DNA from: Dipetalonema caudispina
Lineage: Eukaryota > Nematoda > Chromadorea > Rhabditida > Onchocercidae
Reading direction: 5' to 3'
Assembly (NCBI GenBank): GCA_013365325.1
Contig: JABVXV010000007.1
Location: 310,001-374,000 of the forward strand
DNA: 64,000 nt
In this document: one piece after another, positions 24,802 to 37,864 of the stretch
Layout: the number at the start of each line of letters is the position of its first letter
Position numbering within the stretch: the first letter of the stretch is position 1
Notes under the pieces: generated by a model
Seen by the model: the letters and a program-made list of their open reading frames with translations, nothing else
What the model was told of the DNA's origin: nothing
Databases searched by the model: none
Made by a program: the position numbers and the translations under genes

Positions 24802-27800
24802 ATGATGATGCAAATGCATCCATCACTGGAAGAAGCTCCAATAAAAGTAGCTAAAGGTGAAGTTACCTAACTTATGAGTTTTTTATATGATCACATCTGA
24901 GTGAAATGATTATTGACTGTGCTGAAAGAGAAAATCATTGTCTAAGTCTTGCTGAATAACCCGTGAAAAATGAGCATGTTTTCGATTTGAATACAATTTT
25001 CAAACTTCAAAGATTGTGAATTGAATTGTGGAACTGACAATGACATTTTTTCAATAACAGTTTTGTTGTAAGATGGTTGTTAATGAATGATAGGATCAGC
25101 CTTTCTACTGAAAAGCACATTGGAATGAACAGCAAGTATCGTTCATCAATAGGAAATACTAAAAAGAAACTGACATCACATTTGATATTGTTTATAGATA
25201 TTATCCATACGAAGTTTTCCCGCACTTACCAAAGTTGATTTGGAAATTATAATGGAAAACAATTTTATAGATATGAATGAGAAAGATGAACGTATTGAAC
25301 ATGCAAATTTTGCTAGTGCTTATACGACACCGGGACCGGAGGAAAGAAATTTGAGTGAAATGAAAAAAGTTTATACCTTTTCATTTTTTTTCTCGATACA
25401 AAATATTCAAAATGATAGCATTTTATTTCTACAGCAATTATACTTTACATCGTTGAATGTACTTTTTATTATCCAAAAAAAGAATCTATCAAGGAGTTTG
25501 AACATATTTCCAGACGAAAATTACCTCAATATGATTTTAATATTGAAATATTCCCCAGGCAATAAGCCAAGATTTCATTGTTTCAGGCCAATCTAGGAGT
25601 AATGTTGGGTGTGTATTTACCAACAATCCAACATATCCTTGGAGTAACAATGTTCATACGATTAGCATGGGTGGTTGGAATAGCTGGTATAGTGGATACT
25701 ATGATTTTGCTACTACTTTGTTGCTTATGTGTAAGCATAATTTTTTATGTACTCGAAGTTTTAAAATTCATAATTTAAATTTGGTAATGGGAATGCAAAA
25801 ATTCATGAAATTCAACACTGATCCTTAAAGTTATGCAGAGATTATCAAAACAGGACTTTGTATTTGGTGTTCTACTTAATTTTATAATCATTCATATCAT
25901 TACTACTTTTGGTGTTGAAAATGAATAACAGTAATGTTGAAATTGATCCTTGACTCTAATGATATTTCATTAATTTATTGAAAATGTTGGATTACAGACA
26001 TTGTTGACAAGCATTTCATTGTCAGCGGTAGCAACAAATGGTGTTGTGGAGAGCGGGGGAGTATATTTTATGATTTCAAGGAATTTGGGAGCCGAATTTG
26101 GCAGTGCTGTGGGTATTTTGTTTTATCTGGCAAATACGGTGGCATCATCGATGTACCTAATTGGCGGAATTGAAGTGATGCTGGTAAAGTTCTTCGGAAA
26201 ATATGGAATTATTCTTTTTTCTATAATTTAATCCATCTCCAAATGAGTCGTTATCCCAGTTAATAGTTTAATATTTAGTACTTACTAATTTATTAATTTC
26301 CTGATCGAGCCATTAACTGATGTTCGTAATAATGAGAAATGAGAGAAGGTTTTTTTTTGCATCTCAAAATAAACGATCATATATATTCTCGATTATGACT
26401 GATCAAACTTTTAAATCTTCTTTCAGCTCTATATTTTTCCATCTTTGACTATTGGCGGTAGCGATGTGCACTCCGATACCGGTTTGATTTTTCAAAAAAT
26501 ATTTAAACATTTAGTAAGAAATATAATACCCACTAATAATCTGGAATCTTTTCTAGCTCTTTTAAAGTTTAAAATATTTTTTCTTTTGAAATTTTAAGGT
26601 ATGTGGGGAATGATGTCACATAATTACCGTATTTACGGTTCAATATTTCTTTTATTGGAAGTGATAATTGTAGCTATGGGTGTACGGTTTGTGCAACTAC
26701 TTGCACCGGTTCGTTTTTTTAAAAACAAATTGCAGTTTTCAGAGCTTTTCCGAACATTTCTGTTAAAAATTTTGGGAAAGTGGAAAATATGAAAATTGAT
26801 GAATTTGGTCATGTTTTTCTATAAATAACGATTAATTTGTTCTGAATTTCTTCATAAATTTCCTGTTGCTATCTGCAGGTATCTCTTTTCGTCGTAATTG
26901 TTTCTATACTGGCATGCTTTGCCGGCGGTGTCGAAAAAGCGATTTTTCACAGCGGTCAACAGTATGTTTTCATCAATTTTTATTATCACAGATCCATGAT
27001 CAATCAGTAGTAGTTACTCTTCAGCACAATATTCTCTGATTTCTCTACAAGCTGATCTTGCCCAATTCAAAATTTCTAACCTTCATTATATCATTTCAAA
27101 AAGTGTTAAATTACAGTGTATGTATGCTAAACGAACAACTTCTTCAGTCACGAATATTTTTTCCGCATAACGCTGATCTGTCCACACTTTGCAAGCGATG
27201 TGTTAAATCTGAAGAGTACATCTTATGTTTCCTTCCTTTTCATCCATTATCATAATGAAAAACGTTATTAGTTGATGATCATTATGATTATTTTTATCAT
27301 TTGTGATTTGTTCAGTCTTAGTTCAAATAATTTATAAATTCCAGTATATCGGATGATTTCTGCAACAGTACCAGTGCATCGTTTTGCACGCATTTCACTG
27401 CATCAACGTTGACATGCACGAATGCATTCCCTGGCATCAATGCACAAACTTTTTACGGTAACAGTGGATTTTACTTAAAATTCAAACGAGTGCAATCAAA
27501 ATGCAACTATCTTATTTTCAAAAAGCACCATAAAACTTTTTCCTTTAGATTTATTTACTTTTATATTTCTACTAGAACCGCTTGAAAGTATTTGAAGCTT
27601 TTCAAAACTTTAAAAAACGAAGAAAAAATTTAAACAAAGATAAGTGAAAAATTTCCGTCAAAGTTGTATTAGAACGGTGAGTCCATTAAAGCTAAGTCTT
27701 CTTTGCGTACTTAATGGCCAACTGCAGATTGAATATTCCTCTTTGAAATTTACGTTTTCTGAAGCTTGAAAAAACTTGAAAAAAAACTTACTGGATTTTA

Positions 27801-30800
27801 ATATAATTTACAGATAACATGAAACGAATGTATATGGATGCTGGCGAATCTTATCCCAATGTAGCGGCTGATGATACTGGTTTAGAAGTTTCTCAGGATT
27901 TTCATACAAGTTTTTTCATCTTACTTGCTATATACTTCCCAGCTGTCACTGGCATTATGACGGGGACAAATATGAGTGGTTAGTTTGTTTTACAATTCAA
28001 TACATACTAAATAACAATCGTTTTGATGAAAAGTGATAGTTGAAGATACAATAAGCGGTACACAGTAATTGTTGAAAGCCATTTTTGGTATGTTGAAAAT
28101 GATTTAACATAAGCCATGGTATACTGAAAGCGATTTTAGACCATAAAATTCGATGACATAGTCGTAACTAACAGGTCAGAATTGAGTTGAAGCTGATGAA
28201 TTAAAAATTATTTAGCAAAATTTCTTAAAATCACAAAATCTCTTGCTTACATCTGAGTAGAAAACTATTAATTTATTTCAAAGGCTTTTATATTTAAAGT
28301 TTTCCAGGATAAGCCTGGAAATTTGTTATGATCCATAAATGAAAAAAACTTGATGTGAATAACATGAATGGTTGAAAAGTACAGATTTTAGGTGACTTGA
28401 AAGATCCGCAAAAGTCTATTCCATTTGGAACGATCGCTGCAACACTGACAACATCTGCAATTTATTACGCATTAGCGTTGCTATTTGGTGCCTCAATTAC
28501 TGGACCGGTTTTACGAGACAAGTTGTTATTTACACGCTTATTTGATCAAAATTGCCGATTTATATCCCTTCTAATGGATGCCAATATTAAATTAACAATT
28601 ATTTAAATAAAATTTACAAAAATGAACCTGATAATTGAAAAATGTCATATTTTGCATAAGAATGTAATTTGAAGAATTAAATTAAAATCAACATATTACC
28701 CATAAATTGTAGATATGGCCGAAGCCTGGACAGTTCGATGATTGTTGCATTGCTATCTTGGCCCTCACCTTGGGTTGTTATCATTGGCTCTTTTTTATCT
28801 ACATTTGGTGCTGCCTTACAATGTTTGTGCAGTATGTTTTGAAATTTCGAATTCCAATCAATAAATGGAATGACAGAAATTAATTAAAAGTACAAAGCTT
28901 TCTGTATAAAATATTTCCTTCAGTTAAAGTAAGTAGTAAGAATGTCGGATTAACATAATAATTTATGAAAGACATTCATTAAAATGGAAATTTTTCAGTA
29001 TTTAATATAATTTCCATTAAGCATTATGGACATAATTTAGAAGGAATCTTTGATACTATCCTTCGGCCACTTTATTTTGATTCATCCTTCGGTAAATTGT
29101 TGTTGGGAAAAATTATTGCTCATTAAAGGATTAAATGGACTAATAGTAAAAAAAAAAGAGAAATTTTGGGGAATTGGGTAGCAATAATTTCATCAGGACG
29201 ATTTTGTGTCCTTTAATAATCAAAAAGTGCCAGAGGCAGTTAAATTCACTGAGTCTTGATAGAATTTCCGCTTTCAAATTTTCAATTATTTTCTATTCAG
29301 ATTGCTTTAAAGCTATGTGTAATCTCAATCTAACTTTTTAAGCGTAACATGTACTGATGGTATGAGATATAGTATCTGTATTTCGTCAAAAATAATTTTG
29401 AGTACTGTTACAGGTGCACCACGTTTATTGCAATCAATTGCTAAAGACGATGTTATACCGGCACTGGCACCGTTTTCTAAAGTTACAGGAACTAATGAAC
29501 CATTTTTTGGGTAAGTAGCTAATTATCTGTTAAGGCTTGTTTTCAAACCTTTCGATAAGGTGTGATAAGGACTTTGCAACGAAAAATGAAACATGAAGGT
29601 TATCTAAGAATAACAGTTAAAAACAATTTTTTTAATTTTCATTAAGGATTAAGTAATTCTATAAGCGGAATTTTTTAACATAATTTAAGATTTATTTTTC
29701 TATGAACTTCTGATTTATTCTTAATTTTAGCTTACTGATAACAGCACTGATAGCAGAATTTGCCATATTACTTGGTGCTGTAGATAAAATAGCTGAAGTG
29801 CTGGATTTTTTCTTCCTGATGTGTTACGCATTTGTGAATTTAATCTGTGCACTGCATTCATTGTTGAAAGTACCAAACTGGAGACCGCGATTCCGCTATT
29901 ATCACTGGTATCATTATTTACCTCCTCTACCTTATCTTCCAACATTATCTGATATAAGTGTTTGAAATGAAGTTGAATCAAATAACCAAAGTAACAGGAA
30001 GTTTGTACCTCATCAGCTTGCATTGAATCCTTCCCCATCACTTGTTATTTTATCAGACTAGTTCAAAACTGCTTAACATTTTCTTACATTCTATTTTCAG
30101 GTTCTTATCATTGACCGGTGCAGCTTTATGTTTCTTTATAATGTTCTCATCACATTGGCAATATGCAGTATTTTCAATCATTTTAACTTTTGTTATCTAC
30201 AAATATGTGGAGTGGAAAGGGTAAAGATAATTTATTTTCACTGAAGTAAATGACTGGTGAGTAAATAGAAATAAATGAATGATCAATAATTGTAATGACT
30301 TTGTAAAATTATACCTATCATTAATAAAAAAAATCAAAATTTTCTAGGGCTAAGAAAGAATGGGGTGATGGAATACGAGGTTTGGCACTGTCAACAGCGC
30401 AGTATAGTTTGCTCAAAGTTGAGGACAAAGATCCACATCCGAAAAACTGGCGGTAAGAAGAGTAAGACAAACGAAATATTTAAATTCATAATTATAATAT
30501 GTTTAAAAGTAGATGTGAAACCGATAAAGAACATAAATAGCAATCAAATAAACAAATGATAAGCCAAGAATTAGAGAAACGAGTAGATTGAATACATAAT
30601 GTAAACCATTAATGTGAGGAAACGTCCATTGAATCATTTTTCAGGCCACAGTTACTTGTTCTGGTCTATGACATCTGGTCCAAAGGTATCATCGATAAGC
30701 GGAATGTTAATTTAATTAATTTGGCTGGACAGTTAAAAGCAGGACGTGGTTTGGCTATTGTGGTGGGGCTTATAAAGGGTTCTGTTTGGAATTGTGGTGA

Positions 30801-33774
30801 TCGACAAAAAGCTGAAGAGGTGAAATCAGTAGTCCCATCTTTACGATTACGTTTTTGAAACCATGATATTAAAATTAATCTTCAATACATCAAAAAAAGC
30901 CAATTTTAAGGTGAAGGAAAGGATCCAGCAAGATATGTTGCGGATTCCTTTGCGTGGTTTCAGCAAAACGCTACTCTTTGATGAAAATCAGGTAAATTTA
31001 TGCAATTTTTCAGTAAAAATTGGAAGAAATGTTAATTTGCCATTTTATTTGCAAAATTCTATTTTGAATAAGATATCGCAATTTCACTTAGTAAACACCC
31101 TTCAATTCTATTTTTTTTAAGCTCCGAAGATCCAAAAAACAAAGGTTAAGTTGAAAGTTTAAAATGTAAACCTTGTTTTGGAGACTTCTAAACTTTGCCG
31201 TATTCTGACCTGAAAATAGATCTAGGAAATAGCGTTTGGTGATCCTAGCTTTTCAGATGGATGGATGCTTTACGACGTTATTCCAAAGTATTGGTATTGG
31301 TGGCCTGAAACCGAATACTGTTTTAATGAATTGGCCTGAAAGAGAGGAGGAAAACGCAGTTTTTGCCGGTATTAGTGCTTTGCTAAAGAAAATATCGAGT
31401 TTTATGTTCTCATTTATCAATTTGTCGTAGAAAGTGATGTAAAAGTTTATTACTTCAGAAGAAAAGAATGGTCATGAGAACGTATACCTATTAAAATATA
31501 AAAAATAAATTGAAAGCATTAATTAGTCGTATGTTATCAAAAATTTTAACTTTTTTGAATTTAGTGGAGTTAGTTGAAGCTATAGCGAATGATGAATGTA
31601 TCATGTTAGCCAAAGGCATCACAGCATTTCCAACATCATCCAGCGATCGTCTAACAGGTTACATAGATATTTGGTGGATTTTGCATGATGGCGATTTACT
31701 TATGCTGACTGCATTTCTTCTCAAGCAACACAAGGTACCTTATTTCAATTATCTTCTCTAATGCCACATTTATTTTTATACGTCATTTGTGAATTAATAA
31801 GTTGAGTGTTGTTTTTGATGATATTTGTGTAGTGAGAACAACTGTTTTGAATTGTGAATACAAATAGTACTTACATCATGATTACATCATGATTAGTGTA
31901 AACTATGAAACATCAATTCTCAGGTATGGCGGGGCTGTAAATTGAGAATTTTCGCAACCGCTGAAACACCAGAAAAGAATGTTGAATTGAAAGCAATGCT
32001 GCAAAAATACATTTACATGTTACGTATCGATGCAACAGTTTTTGTAAGCCTTTTTTAATTTTATCAACTTTCCATATTTCATTGGAAAGAACCATACACA
32101 AATTGTGAAATCTGTAATCCAATCACTTAATAATTTCAAATTTCGAATTTTCAAAACTCATTTTCCAGATATTCATCTAGGGTAAATCATATCTTAGATA
32201 GTGGATGACAATATGAATCAGAAAGATGTATCTGAATCTTCGAGTGCACGAATTTATAGTGCTGCTTCGCTTATGGTTAGATTTATACTTGAGAAAATCT
32301 ACTTTCAAATATTTACTATTTGATTCAACCAGGACAAAATGATATTTCGGTTATTCGAAAAAGCGATCGCAAAAATACCGTTGAACGTAAACTGTGCTAG
32401 TCAGACTAGTAAATGCTTTCGATTATGATCAAGCAAAGAAAACCTGGAAAGGCTCATTTTTCCAGTTAAAAATTTTCAGGAACAAATTTCTTAGATAAAA
32501 AATTTTGTCTTAAGAATTTAAAAGGTACTACAGAAATTTGCTGCGATTAGAAAGAAAAAATCTTTTGTTACGTTCATAAATTCTAATTACTTTCAGATTA
32601 CCATCAAAGAAGGCAAACTTGGTCAGAAAAACAAAAAATTAATTAAAGGTTTGTTTTTTTATTACAATATTTTTTGCACGATTGTTTGCATCTTCTACTG
32701 TTTACTTGTTAGTTATCCTTTACTTCTTCATATGCATTCATTATTCAATAAATTTATTGTTTGACTTGTTATTTGCACACCATTATCTTATTTATTCGCT
32801 TACTTAATTCATTTCATTCCTTAATTGTTTCTACACCTGGATCTTACCCTAAATTTACCCTAATTACTACTATTGTTTTTTCTTTCTTTTCTGCATTTTT
32901 AAAAAGTTAGCACTTTTATATCATTACTGCTTTTCAGTGAAAAATTTATCTTGGAATATATTACTGGTAAGTAAACTAAATGCTAATTTAGGTACTACTA
33001 AAATAAATAATGGAATACAAACAGAAACAACTTTTACCCGGTAAGTGGTAACTTACTATATTTTTAAATGTTAGAATTTATCCTGAAAGTTATTCAGAAA
33101 AATGGTTTTAAAAGCTGATGAACAATATCTTCAGAAATTGTGCGTCTTCATTTTCAAAAGGCCATTTATCAATTTACAGTCAAGAAGAAAAAAAATTTCA
33201 TGACGATGAAAACTGGAAGGTTATTAAGAAATTATTAAAAAATTCTTCAAAAATATGCTACACAGAAATAAATCGTTCCACTAAGCAGATAGTCTAGCGA
33301 AAAAACTTCATAGCAAAATAAAAATGGAACAATTAATTAATTGGTAATCATTTAAAAAGATCAAGTTGGATATTAGAATTTAACGACAAGTAAATAAGTC
33401 ATAATTACTTAACATGTTTGGTAAGCAATCATGGCTAATTTATTTGTCATCTTTTATCTTCTCGAATAGATTTCTTCACATTTCACCTGCGCAAAATTAT
33501 TCGAAGACAAAGTTCTTAAAAAATATTATCCAATTAAAGACAACTCTCTACAATTTTTCAGGCAAGTTTGGAAACAGTAAAACGTTTCAATGATGTTATC
33601 GTGGAGAATTCGAAAGATTCGCAGTTGGTTCTTTTGAGTCTTCCTCGTCCACCGATCAGTAAGGAAAGAATAATGTCGCACTACATGTTTTACATCGGTG
33701 GACTCACTCTGAATCTTCAACGAATTCTGTTCATCGGTGGAAGTGGCAAAGAAGTTGTTACAATTAATTCCTGA
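24802..33774 (+). CDS. K-Cl cotransporter (SLC12A4-7 / KCC family)
   Basis: Twenty-five exons encode 960 residues: 24802-24856, 25235-25368, 25587-25730, 25998-26183, 26427-26481, 26599-26708, 26879-26961, 27345-27457, 27814-27978, 28392-28521, 28713-28831, 29414-29510, 29731-29907, 30101-30220, 30348-30452, 30645-30819, 30911-30991, 31257-31368, 31565-31734, 31924-32043, 32198-32275, 32597-32648, 32992-33040, 33180-33219 and 33562-33774. Family marks: [17 protein letters not shown] (TM1), [18 protein letters not shown], a cysteine-rich extracellular loop (residues about 255-330), [55 protein letters not shown] and the C-terminal [12 protein letters not shown]. KCCs export K and Cl across the plasma membrane, setting cell volume and neuronal chloride (family knowledge). 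The cytoplasmic N-terminus is short (about 62 residues). The region of exons 32198-33219 is poorly conserved and its boundaries are the least certain. Which C. elegans KCC is closest cannot be decided by eye. Confidence 0.94.
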
Positions 33775-35055
33775 TGCGATAAAATGCTGGCAGAATAATT
33801 TTCATTTCTTCAAATTTAAAAACTCAGTCATATGGTAATCCTATCATTTTCTCCTCTTTTTTTTGATAGGATTATTTTTTATCATTTATCTATCCTAGTT
33901 TCTCCTGATAATACCACAGATCTTATAGGTATTCACTATTTAAAATTATATAAGATTAATGCACTTGTACTAATATCTTCAAAACTGTTAAGGTCACTAA
34001 TTAGTTTATTTTAATTTGAAGGTCCTCTGTGGCATTGTATCATATTTTTCCCATGTTTTAGCTCCATAGTCGTAGCCTTCATATTGCTAACAGGTTCCTC
34101 AACCATGATTATGAGAAACTTTTAAATACCGCAAATTAGCATTTAAAATCTTGTAATGTTTGAAATTAAAATTCTCCACCAGATCTGGAAATGGCATCAA
34201 TGTCCATGTCCTGAAAATGCTTATTCAGAAATTATTGGTTAGGTGTGTTCTACGATCAACTTTATAAGTTCTATGTTGCTTTTAGAAGTCGGCAGAATTC
34301 AGTAAAATTTCTGTCTCTGTTTTTTTGGTCATTTATTTCTATGTCAAGAAATTCAGTTGACAAACAGCTTCGATTTCCATGTAAATATGATACGCCAATT
34401 CAGGTGATTTGTTTCAGAAGGTCTAATCAATTTTCATGGGAATATGGTACATCTTTCACATTGTTTATTAAATATTGATCAGAAGAGGAATTTTGTTGCA
34501 AACTTTTGCTTCTCTCAAATCTGTGTTTCTGAGCAGAAAAAATTTTGGATGATAAGAAGGGAAAGCAAAAAGTTTATAAATATCAAAGGCCGGAAGAATT
34601 TTTTAAACTTATAAAGTGGAACTGTACTGAAGGAAAAGGAATTTGTACTTGTGGAAGGACGAACTAATGGTGCACTCGATATTGTTCTGAAACAACTTAT
34701 AAACTTTTGTTGCACTGCAAGTACGCTATAGGTACGTGTGCACGTTGTTTTACAAGTGCAAACAAGTTTTTTTAAGTATAACTGAATTCATAGTTTATAG
34801 ATTGCTTGTATTCAATAAAAAAAAAATCTTACTTTGCTTTCATTTTTTGTTTACAACACTGTTAACAGCGCATGTCGCAAGAACAGTCTGCAAATCAATG
34901 AAATCATTTGTCCTGCAATCCTAGCAGATCATTAATGATGTAAGTAAGCAATGTATAAATGAAGTTGAGCATTGTTTAAAATATTAGATTGAAGTATATC
35001 AGGAAATGGGAAAATAAAATGTTTATTTGTTGCTTTCTGTTTTCATAGTGGAATA
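33775..35055. other. Convergent intergenic region
   Basis: Lies between the 3' ends of KCC (plus) and a membrane-protein gene (minus). AT-rich. Only chance open frames are visible; it should contain both 3' untranslated regions. Confidence 0.4.
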
Positions 35056-37386
35056 TTAGAATGTGACAAGAGCTGTATCCGTTTCTCTTATCGTTGTATT
35101 TTTCCGCCATCGCTCCGTTTTAGTTACATTCATCAGAAACATATCATTCGATAACGCGATTTGTCGATGTATCCCGAAAAAGGTATATAAATTTTGAGCG
35201 TTCTGGAAAAATAATTTGACATGTAGAAATATTTAACTGTACTGTATCTCAGATTACTATGAAAAAGCAGAAAAACCGAACAGAGTTAGAATGATTTGAA
35301 TTGAAAAGCAATTAATTCTGAGAGAAATCCCACTTTACCTCTGTATATTGCTGATGTAATGCTTGTCCATTACGTCCAGTATATTCTAATTGTAACATTC
35401 GTAATACTCTGATGCCGTTTATGCAACACTGTAATTAAGGAATTCTATTCGTTTCAAATAATTTTATTTCAACTATAGATCGAGATCAAAGAAGCGATCA
35501 CGAGAAAAGAATCATAGAAAAGTAATGAATAGCAATAACTATAATTGAGCCTAAATTTGCATACCATTAGTCACTACTTCTAATTTTCTAAATTAGCGGA
35601 TGTGAGAATTATATTGTCTTCAAGGTTTCATGGTTAACTATAATGATCAGATCATCAATTCTGACCTGATACATTTGTTTGTGTTTTCTTCTTCTAATGA
35701 CTGCATTGCCTTGTAACCAAGAAAATCGAAAAATATTTCCGATGAAGAGTATAGTGCATGTAGTAATAAATAGTATAATGAGGATTGTATTGAATAATGA
35801 TAGTCTATAAACCATCTACAAAACTTCCCATAATTTTCTTTGGATGAACAAATTAACAGTGTGAAGACAGTTAACAGTTAATTAAATAAATATATCTCAT
35901 CTGCGAAATTTCTTTAGCTCTTTCTGGATTTAGAAGATATTCAGATCAATTTAATGTATTTCAGGAAAGAAGCGCATTTTACAGGCAATTTGAAATCGAC
36001 TGATTAGGAGAGGGAGGTAACAAACGAATTTTCCTTTTTTATACTTGACATTCTCAGAATTTCAAAACAAGATAGAAATAAACTATTTTCATGTAAATCA
36101 CCCTGTTGCCACTCAATTTTTCTAGTAGATTGAAAATCAAAAATCGATTCAAAAATTCCGTATTGCACTTTTAGCAAAACGTTCAAATTACGTAGAAAAA
36201 GAACCGAATTATTAGAAATAAAAACAGAAAAAATACGACTATCGATCAGGAAATTTCCTTTTTTTTCGCTCTTAAAGCATTCTATTAAAATGTAGGAATA
36301 TTTATCATTAGCTGAATGTACTGTATTTTGTCATTTTATGTAAATTAACGAATATATGCAGAAACATACCACTGATTTCATCAATATTAAAACCTTCCAT
36401 TCATTTTGTAACATCAAATTACTGTTCGCTGCATTTTCCACGATCGATTGTGAGAAATTCCTGCTCACAATCTCAAACTTGAAATATCAGATGGAATTTT
36501 CATAGATTTGCCAAAATTTAGTCGTAGAAGCCCTATGAATATTCGAAAGTTCCACTTTTGAATAATATCTTTTAAAGATTTTATAAAAGTCTAGAAAAGT
36601 TTCCAATAGTTGCTATGGCAATTCGAAGATTTCAATTCATTGCTGTGACCCAATTCACACGAAAATTAAAAAATAAAAAAATAAAGAAAAATCCATTTAA
36701 TTTAAGATGTACGGCGAGGAAATCCTGAAGCTGTCTTTTATCATCAAACGGTGATTCGATGTCGGTTCTATTGAAAAATATTAATAAATCTGATGGTAAA
36801 ACAATATGAATCTGAAAATAAATGCACATTTTCAAGTGAAAAAATACGTAGTGTATAATTTTTTCAGTATAAACTAAAATCCAATACAATTAGAAGGAAG
36901 CGTAATTAACACCATCTAGCTCTGATTCAAGTGAACCAAGAAGTTTGCAATACGTTTTGATTATTTTAATACCCATATTGTGGTACTTCGTGACATGTAT
37001 GCATTCAAGTCAGGTGCATTCATTTCAGAGATTCGTTACGGGCGGAAGCCAAATATCATCTCGTCAAAAGGCATTTGAAGAATTTTAGCGTATAGACAGA
37101 CAGACGTCATTGTTTTTTTGAATGCATACAAAAAAAAAAAAACTCAATTTATAACGTTTACTAAAGTGAAGTGAAACAAGAACCTGTTATCAAAATTGTA
37201 AAATAATAAAGAATCTACCATCGGGATTCTGGAATCACTGAATGTTAGATTGTAGGCGGTAAGAAGTGATACAACCATCTTGTAGCTTGAAATTATAGAG
37301 AAATAAGTATTATCTTGTAACATAATTCCTTTTATAAGACTCGAAGAAAGACTCCTCATTGCAACAAGAGACAAGACCGTGCACAC
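35056..37386 (-). CDS. Single-pass membrane protein, probable FAS1 (fasciclin-like) domain; 5' part approximate
   Basis: Three 3' exons are well supported and in phase 0: 35815-35666, 35428-35339 and 35202-35056 (TAA). They encode a transmembrane segment (NTILIILFITTCTILFIGN), a basic stop-transfer RRRKHK and a cytoplasmic tail of about 80 residues ending DTALVTF. Upstream on the same strand lie probable ectodomain exons: around 36811-36706 (HIVLPSDLLIFFNRT, then LQDFLAVHLKLNG), about 36459-36366, about 36166-36086, a stretch with KLLGSLESELDG near 36980-36915, and one starting at ATG 37386 (KMVVSLLTAYNLTFSDSRIP). The order 'SLL.AYNL', 'VLPSD..IFF', 'L.DFL..H' resembles FAS1 adhesion domains; this is my inference. 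The donor after HLKLNG is not visible, so that junction is unresolved. If correct, it is a type I surface adhesion protein. Alternatively the ATG at 35815, directly behind TTTTGTAG, starts a 128-residue protein by itself. Confidence 0.55.
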
Positions 37387-37864
37387 TGCCGCTTTTGAGT
37401 AAAGGTAGGCTACGCTGCTTTAGTGGTTTGGATTTAGCCATTCCTTGTACGTGTCAGTTATATTTTAGCTTAATTGGAGGATGTATCAATTGTTGTGGTA
37501 TGGCGAGGGGGCGGGGTTACCTTTATTTCGGGTTAGTCCTTATTTCAGGTTGACCCTCACTTTATGCTGATGATGGCCTGATCTTCTAGTAATGATATGC
37601 ACTTGACCTTTATCTAGTAGTGTCTGTTCTCCCCTGTCGTTCTAGTACTGAGTGATATTTCATCTCTAGAAATTTGTAACGTGTAATTCGGAATTAGCAA
37701 ATTTTTTTGATTTACATGTCATTTTCGTTTCTTGCAGGTGCTGCTTAATCTTTGTTTTCTAAGGTGAACTGGTCTGATTTCTTTCACAATTGATTTCCAT
37801 TAAATTTCAGATTTTCGTTAAGTCTTCAGGTTTGATGAAGTGTATATAAGGTCGGCGATAGTTC

